Shown piece after piece: positions 35,276 to 44,931 of a DNA stretch of 64,000 nt. Origin of the DNA: Prado023 sp963700395 (lineage in GTDB: Bacteria > Actinomycetota > Actinomycetes > S36-B12 > CAIYMF01); the NCBI GenBank assembly GCA_963700395.1, contig CAVOXI010000002.1, positions 248,001 through 312,000 of the forward strand, in the 5' to 3' direction. Position numbers and translations under genes: made by a program. The notes below the pieces were generated by a model. That model was not told the DNA's origin. It saw nothing but the letters and a program-made list of their open reading frames with translations, and did not search any database. Position 1 is the first letter of the stretch. Every line of letters starts with the position of its first letter.

Positions 35276-35990
35276 CGTGCATCCCGACCAGGACCTCCTG
35301 ATCGACCTCGCGCTGTCCGACATCGACCAGCAGCAGCGTGACGAGGTCGTCAGGCACCTGGCACTGTGCGACCCGTGCCGGCGGGACTACGCGGCCATCG
35401 CCGACGGCGTCGACCATGCCCTGGCCGCGGCACCGTGGGTGGCTCCCCCGCCGGGCTTCTCCCGTTCCGTCCTCGCGGCCATGGGCATGGCGCCCGAGCG
35501 GTGCACCGGGCGAATGCCGCCGACGGGACCGCCTCCGCGGACCCGGTGCCCAACGCCCCTTCCAGCCCCACGCGGTTGCGCGACCGCCCGCGCCGCTGGG
35601 TCCTCGTGACCGCAGTGGCTGCCACCCTCGCCCTGCTCGCCGGGATGGCCGTGGGCGCAGCCGTGATGCAGGCCCGGCAGGACCCGCCAGAAGCAGTTGC
35701 TGCGGTCGGACCGGCGCTCCTGACCAGCGACGGGTTCCCGCGTCGGGACGGTCCTGGACACCTGGCACGACGGGCAGCCCGTCCTGGCGGTCACGCTGAC
35801 CGCCGGCAAGGTCGGGGTCCGCTACGACTGCCAGCTCATCCTCGCCGACGGCAGCCGGCAGCCCGCCGGATCCTGGGTCCTCACCGAGCCGTCCGGGGTC
35901 ACCTGGGTGCTCGACCGTCCCGATGCGGAGGTGACCGGGCTCGAACTGGTCACCGAATCGGGACGGACGTGGGCCACCGCTGCCCTGTGA
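35268..35990 (+). CDS. Zinc anti-sigma factor, RskA-like (two frame changes)
   Basis: GTG 35268 overlaps the sigma stop by 8 bases. The N-terminus VHPDQDLLIDLALSDIDQQQ and RHLALCDPCRRDYA carries the HxxxCxxC motif of zinc-type anti-sigma domains. After a frame change near 35505 comes one membrane helix (WVLVTAVAATLALLAGMAVGAAVM); after another near 35745 comes an exported domain (DTWHDGQPVLAVTLTAGKVG, ending ESGRTWATAAL) like the RskA periplasmic part. It would hold the ECF factor at the membrane until an outside signal triggers proteolysis. Regulated membrane proteolysis is inferred from the family. Confidence 0.78.
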
Positions 35991-36036
35991 CCTGTCCGGC
36001 CCAGCCACCACCAGCACCAACATCCGAGGAGCATCG

Positions 36037-36516
36037 ATGACCGACCCGCATCACAGGACCGGAGACCGCCACCACGGCTTCATCGTCACCCGTGCACTGG
36101 CCCACCCGGCGACGCGTGCTGGTGACCGGCGGGGTCATCGTGGCGGCGGCCGCGGCGACCGCCGCCTGCGGATCATCAGGACCGTCCGGACACCGGGGAG
36201 GCGGGGCGGGCGGGCGGCACCGGCGGCGGCCGGCACCAGCGTCCCGACGTCGGACGTCCCGGTGGGTGGCGGCCTGATCCTCACCGAGCAGAAGGTGGTC
36301 ATCACACAGCCGACCGCGGGCACGTTCAAGGCGTTCACCGCGGTGTGCACCCATCAGGGCTGCCTCGTCGCCACGGTCGCCGACGGGAACATCTCCTGCC
36401 CCTGCCACGGCAGCACCTACTCCATCTCCGATGGTTCCGTGACCCGTGGACCGGCAACCTCCCCACTGGCGCCGGTGCCCACGACGTCTCTGGGAGCCAC
36501 GATCACCGTCGCCTGA
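36037..36516 (+). CDS. Tat-exported Rieske [2Fe-2S] lipoprotein (two compensating frame changes)
   Basis: ATG 36037 follows GAGGAG. Between about 36090 and 36200 the best reading is in the next frame, giving TRRRVLVTGGVIVAAAAATAAC, a twin-arginine lipoprotein signal; the original frame then resumes. The C-terminal domain has CTHQGC and CPCHGS, the complete Rieske cluster ligands (Cys-x-His and Cys-x2-His). It is a small extracytoplasmic electron carrier. It sits behind an ECF sigma/anti-sigma pair and near a COG4315 lipoprotein, a unit that suggests redox sensing or electron transfer at the outer face. Confidence 0.82.
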   Translation: MTDPHHRTGDRHHGFIVTRALAHPATRAGDRRGHRGGGRGDRRLRIIRTVRTPGRRGGRAAPAAAGTSVPTSDVPVGGGLILTEQKVVITQPTAGTFKAFTAVCTHQGCLVATVADGNISCPCHGSTYSISDGSVTRGPATSPLAPVPTTSLGATITVA

Positions 36517-36608
36517 GGCTCCCACGAGAACGCGCCACCTCCTCTGGACGGCGCTGTCCGCACCACCGACGATGAGGTCAGGCAGGCTGCGGGAGTCGAG
36601 GAGGGGTC

Positions 36609-37184
36609 TTGGGCAGGAACCGCATGGAGGCGTTCAGCGACGGCGTGCTGGCCATCATCATCACGATCATGGTCCTTGAGCTGAAGGTGCCTCATGGCGA
36701 CACGATCGAGGCGCTCGTACCCCTGGTCCCGGTCTTCCTGAGCTACGTCCTGAGCTTCATCTACGTGGGGATCTACTGGAACAACCACCACCACATGCTC
36801 AGCACGGTCGATCACGTGTCCGGAGCGATCCTGTGGGCGAACCTGCTGCTCCTGTTCTGCCTCTCGCTGTTCCCGTTCTCCACGGCCTGGATGGGCGAGA
36901 ACTTCACCGCGCAGCTGCCGACCGCCATGTACGGCGTCGTCCTGCTGTCGGCGGCCCTCGCGTACTTCGTTCTGGAGCGCGTGATCATCGCCGACCAGGG
37001 CGCGGGCTCGCTGCTCAGGCGCGCCGTCGGCAGGGACTGGAAGGGCAAGGCCTCCCCGATCCTGTACCTGAGCGCGATCGGGCTGTCGTTCGCCAGCACC
37101 TGGCTGGCCCAGACGATCTACCTCGTGGTGGCTCTGGTGTGGCTGGTCCCCGACCGCCGGATCGAGCGGGCGATCGTCCACTGA
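36609..37184 (+). CDS. TMEM175-family (DUF1211) potassium channel
   Basis: A 191-residue protein with six helices. RMEAFSDGVLAIIITIMVLEL carries the FSD motif that lines the pore of TMEM175 channels; GIYWNNHHHML follows helix 3. Bacterial members form tetrameric K+ leak channels. TTG 36609 is a suitable start, with GAGGAGG about 5 bases upstream. The frame is intact and clearly supported by helix pattern. Confidence 0.88.
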   Translation: MGRNRMEAFSDGVLAIIITIMVLELKVPHGDTIEALVPLVPVFLSYVLSFIYVGIYWNNHHHMLSTVDHVSGAILWANLLLLFCLSLFPFSTAWMGENFTAQLPTAMYGVVLLSAALAYFVLERVIIADQGAGSLLRRAVGRDWKGKASPILYLSAIGLSFASTWLAQTIYLVVALVWLVPDRRIERAIVH

Positions 37185-37221
37185 CCCGGCCCTCTGCCAT
37201 CCTTGCCGACCGTCCCCCTGC

Positions 37222-37746
37222 TCACGAGTAGGGCACCGCGAGCTGGTCGACCTGACCGGACCATTCCAGGGTGAAGGTCCAGCATCCCGGTTCGGGCATG
37301 TCGACCGACGAGGGTCCTGGCCCTCCCTCCACGACTCGGTCGACCTCGAGGTCGGACCCGTTCAGCGTCGCATGGATCCTCAAGTCCGGGTCCTGCGCAG
37401 TGGCCGGCCTCTGGCTCGTCGAAGCACGATTCGTGACCCAGAGGATCTTGTTCCCATGCCCGGCGACGTTGGGGGCCCGCAGCGGATTGCCGAACACCAC
37501 GCCCAGGATCTCGCCCCCGACACCTCGTACCTGCGCCACGGGCACGTCGGGAGGGGAGAACCCCTGACGGGCCCATTCGGGAAGCGGGCCCGTCGTGACG
37601 GCGGTGTCGCACGGGAGTTCACGGCTCGACGCAGGGGCCGAGCTCGGGAGCGGCAGGGCGTCGGGGTCGTCGGGGGTCCGATCGGAGCAGGCGCTCACGG
37701 CAAGCAGCAGGATCAGGGCCGACGAGCCGGCCCGGCGGGACCGCAC
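37222..37746 (-). CDS. Secreted lipoprotein of unknown function
   Basis: From GTG 37746 the protein opens RSRRAGSSALILLLAVSAC, a lipoprotein signal with lipobox Cys. The mature part (about 155 residues) holds CDTAVTTGPLPEWARQGF, a GGEILGVVFGNPLRAP strand, KILWVTNRA and PGCWTFTLEWSGQVDQLAV, a beta-sandwich look with two cysteines. No family recognised with certainty; similar actinobacterial lipoproteins of this size are uncharacterised. The open frame extends further upstream but is low-complexity there. Confidence 0.68.
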   Translation of the reverse strand: MRSRRAGSSALILLLAVSACSDRTPDDPDALPLPSSAPASSRELPCDTAVTTGPLPEWARQGFSPPDVPVAQVRGVGGEILGVVFGNPLRAPNVAGHGNKILWVTNRASTSQRPATAQDPDLRIHATLNGSDLEVDRVVEGGPGPSSVDMPEPGCWTFTLEWSGQVDQLAVPYS

Positions 37747-37856
37747 GTCCGCAGACCCTACGCGGCGCACTCCCACCGCGGCCAGGGGTCCACCCGCTGG
37801 CCCCGAGGATGGGTACCTCAGCGATCGGCACCTCAGCGGGTGCGAGCACGTGCCGG

Positions 37857-40800
37857 TCAACCGCAGGCGGGGGCGAAGGGACTTCCAGGTAGGAAACGGG
37901 CCCATTCATCCTTGGTCAGCGTGCGTCCGGCCACCTGGCAGGCTGCTGTCCTCCACCGCTCGGGATCCATCTCGATCGAGGCGAGCACGCTGCGCGTCCC
38001 CACGATGAGCTGCTGGTCCTGGCCCGCGGCCACGGCGAACGCATCGGTGGGCCCCGTGGTGGGAAGGGGCAGGTCGGCGACGGCGACTCGCAGCGTGTGC
38101 GCGTCGAGCACCGTCAGGGAGCGGGGATGGGAGATCACCAGCCACTGGCCGTCGTCGGTGTAGGTCATCCGCGTGAGGTCCCGAAGGCCCGGAACGAGGG
38201 TGCGGCGCACCAGCTCCCCTGTGGTGGCGTCCCACTCCTTGAGGTCCGGACTGGCGGCCAGGAGTCGCTGGCTGTCAGGCGAGAAGGCCAACGAGGAGGG
38301 TGGGGTGAGGAAGGTCGGCTTCCGCATCGGCCGCCGCTGGGTCGCCACGTCGAAGATCATCACGAACCCGTCGAGGAATGCGACGGCGACCTTGGTCTCG
38401 TCCGGGGAGAAGACCACCGTCCTGGGCACTGGCGAGGTCCGGACGTATCGGATCACACCTGGTTCCGGCTGGTAGTTCAAGTCGGTGAGGTTCTCTTCCA
38501 TGTGGACGGTGCGGGTCCTCAGGTCCCAGACCGTGAAGGAGCTCGTCAACGGGGCACCGACCGGAAGTCCACCCTTGAAGGTGTTGCCGACCGTGGCCAG
38601 GTAACGCCCCGTCCGGGACAGCGGCGAGCCACGAGGTGGGCACGTCGTCGCGCGACCACAGCACCTCACGACCGGGCAGGGACCACATCCGCAGGTGACC
38701 CACCCGGTCGGCGGCGATGACGGCGGTTCCGTCCGGGGTGAGGGCGAGGGCGGTCACCTGACGGTCGGAGGCCCTCTCGGGTCGCCGGTCGCGGCGCTGA
38801 GTAGGGTCCGAGCCAGAGCTTCTCGCCGATCTGCTGGAGGGTGCGCCCGTCGCGGATGGTGACCCGACCGTCGTCCTCTCCCTGCGCGATCAGGCCGGCC
38901 GCGGCATCGACTGCATGAATCGGCTCCGTGGCCACCCGGGTCGCGACCGGGGACAGGGCTGCCAGGTCGTAGCGTGCGATGCTCCCCGTGATCGACTCCC
39001 GGGCGAGACCGTCGGCGCCCACGAAGGCCAATGCCGACACCCGGTCGGAGCCGGAGCTCGTCATGATGCGTTGCAGTGGGTCCAGGGAGTACACCTCGCT
39101 GGCACCGTCCAGCCGTCCGACGGCGACGCGCCGGCCGTTCGGCGACCACGCCACGACGGTGGCCGGTGACTGCCCGGGGATCGCATAGAGGACCTGGTCG
39201 TCAGCCACCCCTTGAACGAGGACGGGCCCCTCGGGGTCCCCGATCAGGAGCTTCGTCCCGTCGGGCGAGATGGCCATGTGCGACAGGCCGCCGCCCCGGC
39301 CCTGGGGATGAACGGGGCCGATGAGACGCCCCCGCCGCAGGTCGACGACCACGCCTGCGGGTTCCTGGTCAGCCGAGATGCCCAGGCTTCCGACCATCAC
39401 TGCCGCACGGTCTCCAGTCGTACTGAACGTCGCACCCACCAGGACCATCCCCTTGGCGTCCTCACGGGCAAGCCCCGGGATGGGCACGGACTCCGGGCCC
39501 ACCCACTTCCCAGTGCGTCGATGCCAGATGCGCACCTGTCCATCGAGCACCGAGACGAGGGTGCGCCCGTCGGGAGAGATGCGAAGGTGGTCGCCGTGGG
39601 CGATGACGTCCTCCCCGATCCAGTACTTGGCACCTGGCACCGCCTGCCGTGGGCCAGTTGGGTCTCCGGTGCCCACGTCGATCGGGATCAGCCCCAACGG
39701 CCTCCCGTCGTTCCACTTCTCGGGGGTGGCCGGGCGCCCATGGGTGACCACCGCGACGCGCCCGCCCTCGATCAGCCCGCTCGGATACCCAGCCAGATTC
39801 GCCTGCGAGGGTCCGAAGCCCCACGACGTGTCGGCCAGCGCGCCGTAGAGGCTGAAGCCGGTCGTGGTGTCCACGATGTCCAACTCCCACCGCGAGTTCA
39901 GATGGAGCAGCGCGCGGCCATCCGGCGTGAACACGTGGTCGAAGGACTGGCTGGTCGGCCCATATCGTGCCTGCGCCAGCCCCACCAGTCCCTGCGCGCT
40001 CATCAGGCCGTTGAGCAGGGCTCCCTGCGTCGTGGGGCTGTCGGAGATGGCCACAGCCTGCCTCGCCAGGAGCAGCGAGAGCCCCGGGTTCGCGCTCGCT
40101 GAGGGCCGTCGCGGCCAGCCTCGCTCCCACAGCGTCGACCGCAGCTCCGTCGGCGCGGCTCGCCTCGGCCGCGGCCCGGCGCGCCTCGGTCTGGGCGGCC
40201 CGGCCGTTCAGGCCGGCCATCGTGCCTGCGACCAGCGCCACGACGAGCAGGGTGATCGCAGCGACGAGCGCGCCACGGAGCTCCCGGTTGCGCCGCACCT
40301 GGTGGGCGTGATCGCGCTCCTGGCGGAGCAGCTCGGCGTCGGCACTGGCAATGGCGGCGGTGAGGAAGTCATCCTCGACGGGGGCGAGCACGGGGTGGGT
40401 GCGGGTGCGCCACTCCTGGGCTGCCGCCAGCCTGGCTCCGCGGTAGAGCTCGTCGTCGGGGCGCCCGAGGGTGTCCCAGGTGTCGGCAGTGACCTGGAGG
40501 TGGGCCAGGATCCGCTGGCCCTCGACGTCCTCATCGAGCCACGTCCGCAGCCGGGGCCAGGCGCGCACCAGCGACTCGTGGGCGATCGTGGCGGTGTCCT
40601 GCGACACGGTGACCAGCCGGGACCGCACGAGCAGGTCGAGCAGTCGAGGAGCCTCCGGGGACCCTGCGAACACCCGGGTCGGCACCCGCGCAGCAACCGG
40701 ATCACCAGCCGCGGTGGGGGTGACGAGGCGCTGCAGCACCGAGCGCAGGACCTCCCGATCCCGTGGTGGCAGCGAGTCGAACAGCCCCTCGGCGGAGCGG

Positions 40801-42269
40801 GCCACTGCCGAGTGGATCCCTCCCGTCGACCGGTAGCCCTCGACGGTCATCACGGTGCCCTCCCGGTGCTCCCAGGTCTCGGCCAGGGCATGGGAGAGCA
40901 GTGGCAGCGCACCGGGAGCCTCTGCCACGTCGCGGACCAGCAGGTCCACCAGGCCGGGTTCGAGGACGAGGCCCACAAGCCGGGCCGGTGCCTCGATGGC
41001 CTCCCGGAGCTCGTCCTCGGTCAGCGGCGTCAGGAGCAGCAGGCCGCGCTCGGCCAGACGGGAGAACTCCGGGCTCTGGGCCAGCCAACCGAGGTAGTCG
41101 GCGCGCAGGGTCGCGACAACGCGGGTGTCCGCCACGACCAGGGCGGCGAGCCGGTCGAGGAACTCGCCGGGTGACGTCCGGGCCGGCGGCACCGGCGAAC
41201 ACCTCCTCCAGCTGGTCGACGACCAGCGAGGCCGCCTGGCGCGGAGCTCTGCGACTGCGGTGGTCAGGGCGGCCATGGGGTCGGAGCCCGGGGTGACCGC
41301 GCTGGCGGGGTGTCCGGCACCGGCGAAGGCGGGCACGATGCCGGCCCGGGCCAGGGAGGACTTCCCGGAGCCTGAGGGACCGACCACGAGCAGCAGCGGG
41401 AACTCCCCGAGCCGCCGCACCGCCTCGGCGATGGCTCCGGAACGCCCGAAGAAGAAGTCGGCGTCCTGGGGCTCGAACGGCCGCAGGCCGCGGTAGGGGC
41501 AGGTCGCGCTCGAGCCGCCGATACGATTCGGGACGTCGAGCAGTGTGGGGTCCTGCGCCAGGATCCGCGCCTCGAGCTCGACCAGCTCCGGGCCGGGGTC
41601 CAGGCCGAGCTCGTCGCGCATCGTCCGCGCCGCGCGACGCAGCACCCCCAGCGCCTCACCCTGCCGCCCGGAGCGGTACAGGGCGGTCGCGAGCAACGCC
41701 CAGCGCCGCTCGCGGAACGGTTCACGCGCCACGAGGGGGCGCGCCTCGGCCGCGGCATCGACCGCGCGGCCCGCGGCCAGGTGCGCCTCGACCAGGTCCT
41801 CCTCCACCGCCCGGCGCACGTCGAGCAGACGTGTGCCCTCGGACCGGGCCCGGTCCCAGTCGGCAATCTCCGGGAACGGCGGACCGCGCCACAGTGCAAG
41901 CGCCTTCTCGAACAGGGTCGCCGAGCGCTGGGGCTCCTGCAGCGCCAGGAACGACCGCCCCCGGGCGACCAGGCGCTCGAACTCGACCGTGTCCAGGTTC
42001 TCGGCCGGAAGCACCAGGCGGTACCCGCCCAGCGTGGTCTCGATCGCGGAGGGGCCGATCGCGCGGCGCAGTCTCATCACCGAGCCCTGCACGATCTTGC
42101 CCCACGACTTCGGCGGCGACTCGCCCCACAGGGCGTCGGCGAGCACGTCGGCGGGCACCGTCTGGCCGGGCTCGACGCACAAGGCGCTCAGGACCACCCG
42201 GTCCCGGGGTGACAGGGCCACATCGGCCCCGACCTCCGTGGGGCCCAGCAGCCGGATCCCGACCTCCAC
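37857..42269 (-). CDS. Giant SARP-STAND-WD40 regulator (several frame changes)
   Basis: About 1,470 codons. GTG 42269 has AGGAGG 8 bases upstream. Order: winged-helix SARP DNA-binding domain (VGIRLLGPTEVGADVALSP, WGKIVQGSVMRLRRAIG), BTAD domain (DTVEFERLVARGR to LGLDPGPELVELEARIL), novel-STAND NTPase with Walker A VVGPSGSGKSSL (near 41370), a membrane helix (ALVAAITLLVVALVAGTMAG), then WD40-type repeats (AISPDGTKLLIGD, AFSPDSQRLLAAS). Frame changes occur near 40085, 38765 and 38640, and a compensating pair near 41250/41190 displaces the Walker B strand (LVVDQLEEVF in the other frame). It would switch transcription in an ATP-gated way; targets unknown. Confidence 0.75.
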
Positions 42270-42433
42270 GACCACCACCTCCTGCCCGGTACTCGGAGTG
42301 TGTGGCGGGCCTGACGTGCCGGTCAAGGAGCCCGATACCCGGCTGATACCGCCTTGTTGTGCCCGTCGATACCGCCCGTGCGCAACCTCGAGGTGACGGC
42401 CCCGCCACGAGGGCCCTCGATGAAGGAGCAGAC

Positions 42434-42781
42434 ATGACAACGACCGCGCAGCACGTGAACACCACAAGCGCCCTGGACCGCCCCACACACGCAGCGGACC
42501 CTCCCCTGGGTGCTGATCGCCGCCCTCATCGCCCTCGCCGCGGTCACCGTGGCAGTGGCCATCTGGCAGCTCACGGCAGCCCCGGCGTCGCAGGGGCAGG
42601 CAGTCCACCACCTCGACCTCGGCCCGGGACTGGGCCGCCAACCAGGCCGGCGGGTCCGTGTACAACTCGCAGGTCCCGCCTGCCGCGCAGGCGTGACCAC
42701 CTCGGCCCGGGACTGGGCCGCAACCAGCCCGGCGGGTCGGTCTACGACGCCCAGGTGCCCAAGGGCGCGCAGACGCGATAG
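42434..42781 (+). CDS. Small membrane protein with repeated C-terminal motif (frames disturbed)
   Basis: ATG 42434 follows AAGGAG. The start MTTTAQHVNTTSALDR is in one frame, the membrane helix (VLIAALIALAAVTVAVAIW) in the next, and the end (GGSVYDAQVPKGAQTR, stop at 42781) back in the first. Two copies of a stretch reading ARDWAAN-AGGSVY-QVP lie about 84 bases apart in the C-terminal half. I cannot say which copy is native. Divergent from the SARP regulator, 164 bases away, so it is a candidate target. No family recognised. Confidence 0.4.
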   Translation: MTTTAQHVNTTSALDRPTHAADPPLGADRRPHRPRRGHRGSGHLAAHGSPGVAGAGSPPPRPRPGTGPPTRPAGPCTTRRSRLPRRRDHLGPGLGRNQPGGSVYDAQVPKGAQTR

Positions 42782-42870
42782 CTCCGCGTCCCCTGCGGGG
42801 CCTCGGCACAGGGCGACTGACGCTCGGGCGCCCAGTTGGGCCAGGCTCCGGACGACCGTGCGACTGCCGC

Positions 42871-42912
42871 GCTCAGGCCGCCGATCACGGTGATCGTGAC
42901 GGCGGCCTGAGC
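42871..42912 (+). terminator. Strong hairpin terminator
   Basis: GCTCAGGCCGCCG (42871-42883) pairs perfectly with CGGCGGCCTGAGC (42900-42912), and TCACG/CGTGA extends the stem around a short loop. No T tract. It ends the small membrane protein transcript before the DUF1697 gene. Confidence 0.75.
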
Positions 42913-42984
42913 GTCCGGCGTGGCGGATGACCTTCGCCTCTCGCCACCCCGTCGCCTGGGCGCGAATCGCTCTACGCTCTTCTG

Positions 42985-43531
42985 GTGATCCATGTCGCCC
43001 TGCTGCGCGGAATCAATGTGGGGCGCAACAACAGGGTTGGCATGGCGGACCTGAGGCGCGTGTTCGAGGAACTCGGGCATCGCGACGTCGCGACCTACAT
43101 CAACAGCGGCAACGTCATCTTCGCTCGCCGCAGAGCCGCGACGAGATCGCCCTGGCGACAGGGATCGAGGACGCCGTGGAGGCGGAGTTCGGCTTCCGCC
43201 CCCGGGCACTGGTGCGCACGGGCGCCGACATCCGGTCCATCGCCAGGGCCATCCCGGACGACTGGACCAACGGTCCGACGATGAGGGCCGACGTCGTCTA
43301 CCGCTCGACGGCGTGGACGCCGGGCGCCGCCGTCACCCAGCTCGAGCCGCGCGAGGGCATCGAGCAGTCCGTCCTGGCCCACGGGGCGTTCATCTGGATG
43401 GTCGACCGCGAGGACGCGACCCGCACCGGTTGACCGGCATGGTGGGCACTCCTCTGGCCAAGCAGGCAACCGTGCGCAACGTCAACACCGCGCGGCAGCT
43501 CGCGACGCTGGTGGCCGACCGCCAGGCGTGA
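42985..43531 (+). CDS. DUF1697 family protein (frame changes near 43125 and 43430)
   Basis: GTG 42985 begins IHVALLRGINVGRNNRVGMA, LRRVFEELGHRDVATYINSG and NVIF, the hallmark of DUF1697. The frame changes near 43125 to SRDEIALATGIEDAVEAEFG and LVRTGADIRSIARAIP, then near 43430 to TPLAKQATVRNVNTARQL, the conserved C-terminal end with NxRT/RNVNT. Length about 180 residues as usual. The family is widespread, probably single-domain and cytoplasmic, with no assigned reaction. The breaks look like single-base indels. Confidence 0.78.
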
Positions 43532-43580
43532 TGCCGTCGCGGCACCGGCGTGAGCAGGCGCAGTCGCCACCCGCGTCGGG

Positions 43581-44840
43581 TCAGCCGGTCGTCTTGCGGG
43601 TGATCCGGTAGTGCAGGACGAGGAACGGGAAGCCGAAGACCCAGAACTCGTGCTCTGCCCGCAGCTCCCCGTCCTCGACGAACACGTCGAGCTGCTCCTC
43701 GAAGCCGTCCACCGCCAGGCCGGTCAGCTCGTCGGCCTCGGTGTCGACGTAGGTGAGGTAGTGCCCGGCCTGACCGTCGTCAACGCGGCTGGTCAGCGTC
43801 AGGCCCCGGTCCGGACGGGACCTGGGGAGCAGGGTCGCGGTGAAGCTGCCCTCGGGCACGGGGAACCCGACGCTGACGTACCCGCAGCCCTCGTGCGTGT
43901 AGGTGGTGTAGATGCCGGTCATGATCGGCTCGTCGTCATCGGCGAACGAACGGATCCACCCCCGCACCGACACCGCGCCGTCGACCCCGGTGATCGTGTC
44001 GATCCGGCTGCGGATGCCCCGCTGGGCCTCGCGCTGGTTCATCGGGATGCTGGCCTGCCCCAGGGGCCGCGCGACCACGGTGCGGTACAGCAGGTAGCCG
44101 GGGCGGATCCACAACCGCCACTGCGGGACGATGTCCAGGGCGAAGCGCGTGGTGTGCTCGTAGAACTCGCGCACGAGCGGGTCCACCTGCCCCGGGTCGA
44201 GCTCGGGACCGGCCATCACATCGAGGGAGGCCACGATTCCAGCGTCTGGGGCGGCCGGGGTGTACTGGGCTCCGAGCTCCTCGGCGAGCTCACGCACATA
44301 GCCGGTGCCGACGTACCCGGACCGGGCGGGGAGGGGCACCACGAACGGAAGGTCGGCTGCGCGGAGCCGGTCGGCGACGAGGCTCACCTGCGCGTCGCGG
44401 AAGATCAGGGCGGACAGGGTGCGATAGGTGAGGACAGTCGTGCTGGCCACCACGGCCGCCGGAGCCGGCCCTCGGGAGAGCGCCTGTCCGACAGCGACGC
44501 CCACGACCGGGCCCATCACCACCTTCTGGGGCCGCAGCCCCATCGCCCCGACCACAGCGCCCGTGGCCGTGCCGACCGTCAGCGGACCAGCCCCGGTCGC
44601 CCTGCCGGCCACCCACCCGAGTGGCGCCGCCAGCGCGGCGCTCACGGCGATCCGCTGCCACAGCGCCGGGATCTCGCCCTCCTTCTGACGGGCCCGAGCC
44701 ACCGCCTCCGACGTGCCCAGCCCGATCGCCCCGACGGCCGCGCCGATCGCCGCCGCCCGGCCACCTCGATGAGCGGTCAGGGCCGCTCCCGCGAGAGCGC
44801 CGACAGCCGCCGAGAAGCCGATGGAGGAGCTGGTGGCCAT
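43581..44840 (-). CDS. Hypothetical membrane-associated protein with glycine-zipper N-terminus
   Basis: A 419-residue intact frame. The first 140 residues are Gly/Ala-rich hydrophobic stretches (SAAVGALAGAALTA, AAIGAAVGAIGLGTS, VSAALAAPLGWVAG, GTATGAVVGAMGL, VVGVAVGQALSRG) that look like glycine zippers or closely packed helices. The remaining 280 residues are a soluble beta-rich domain (GYVRELAEELGAQYTP, WIRPGYLLYRTVVARPLG, FPFLVLHYRITRK). I do not recognise a family. The frame starts at ATG 44840 and faces the DUF1697 gene tail to tail. Confidence 0.75.
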   Translation of the reverse strand: MATSSSIGFSAAVGALAGAALTAHRGGRAAAIGAAVGAIGLGTSEAVARARQKEGEIPALWQRIAVSAALAAPLGWVAGRATGAGPLTVGTATGAVVGAMGLRPQKVVMGPVVGVAVGQALSRGPAPAAVVASTTVLTYRTLSALIFRDAQVSLVADRLRAADLPFVVPLPARSGYVGTGYVRELAEELGAQYTPAAPDAGIVASLDVMAGPELDPGQVDPLVREFYEHTTRFALDIVPQWRLWIRPGYLLYRTVVARPLGQASIPMNQREAQRGIRSRIDTITGVDGAVSVRGWIRSFADDDEPIMTGIYTTYTHEGCGYVSVGFPVPEGSFTATLLPRSRPDRGLTLTSRVDDGQAGHYLTYVDTEADELTGLAVDGFEEQLDVFVEDGELRAEHEFWVFGFPFLVLHYRITRKTTG

Positions 44841-44931
44841 GGGGCGTGACCCTAGCTGGTAGCCGCGCTCGGACGGGGTCCCTGATCGCCCCGGCGCCGG
44901 CGCAGGTCAGGTCTGCTGGACATCTGAGGGG

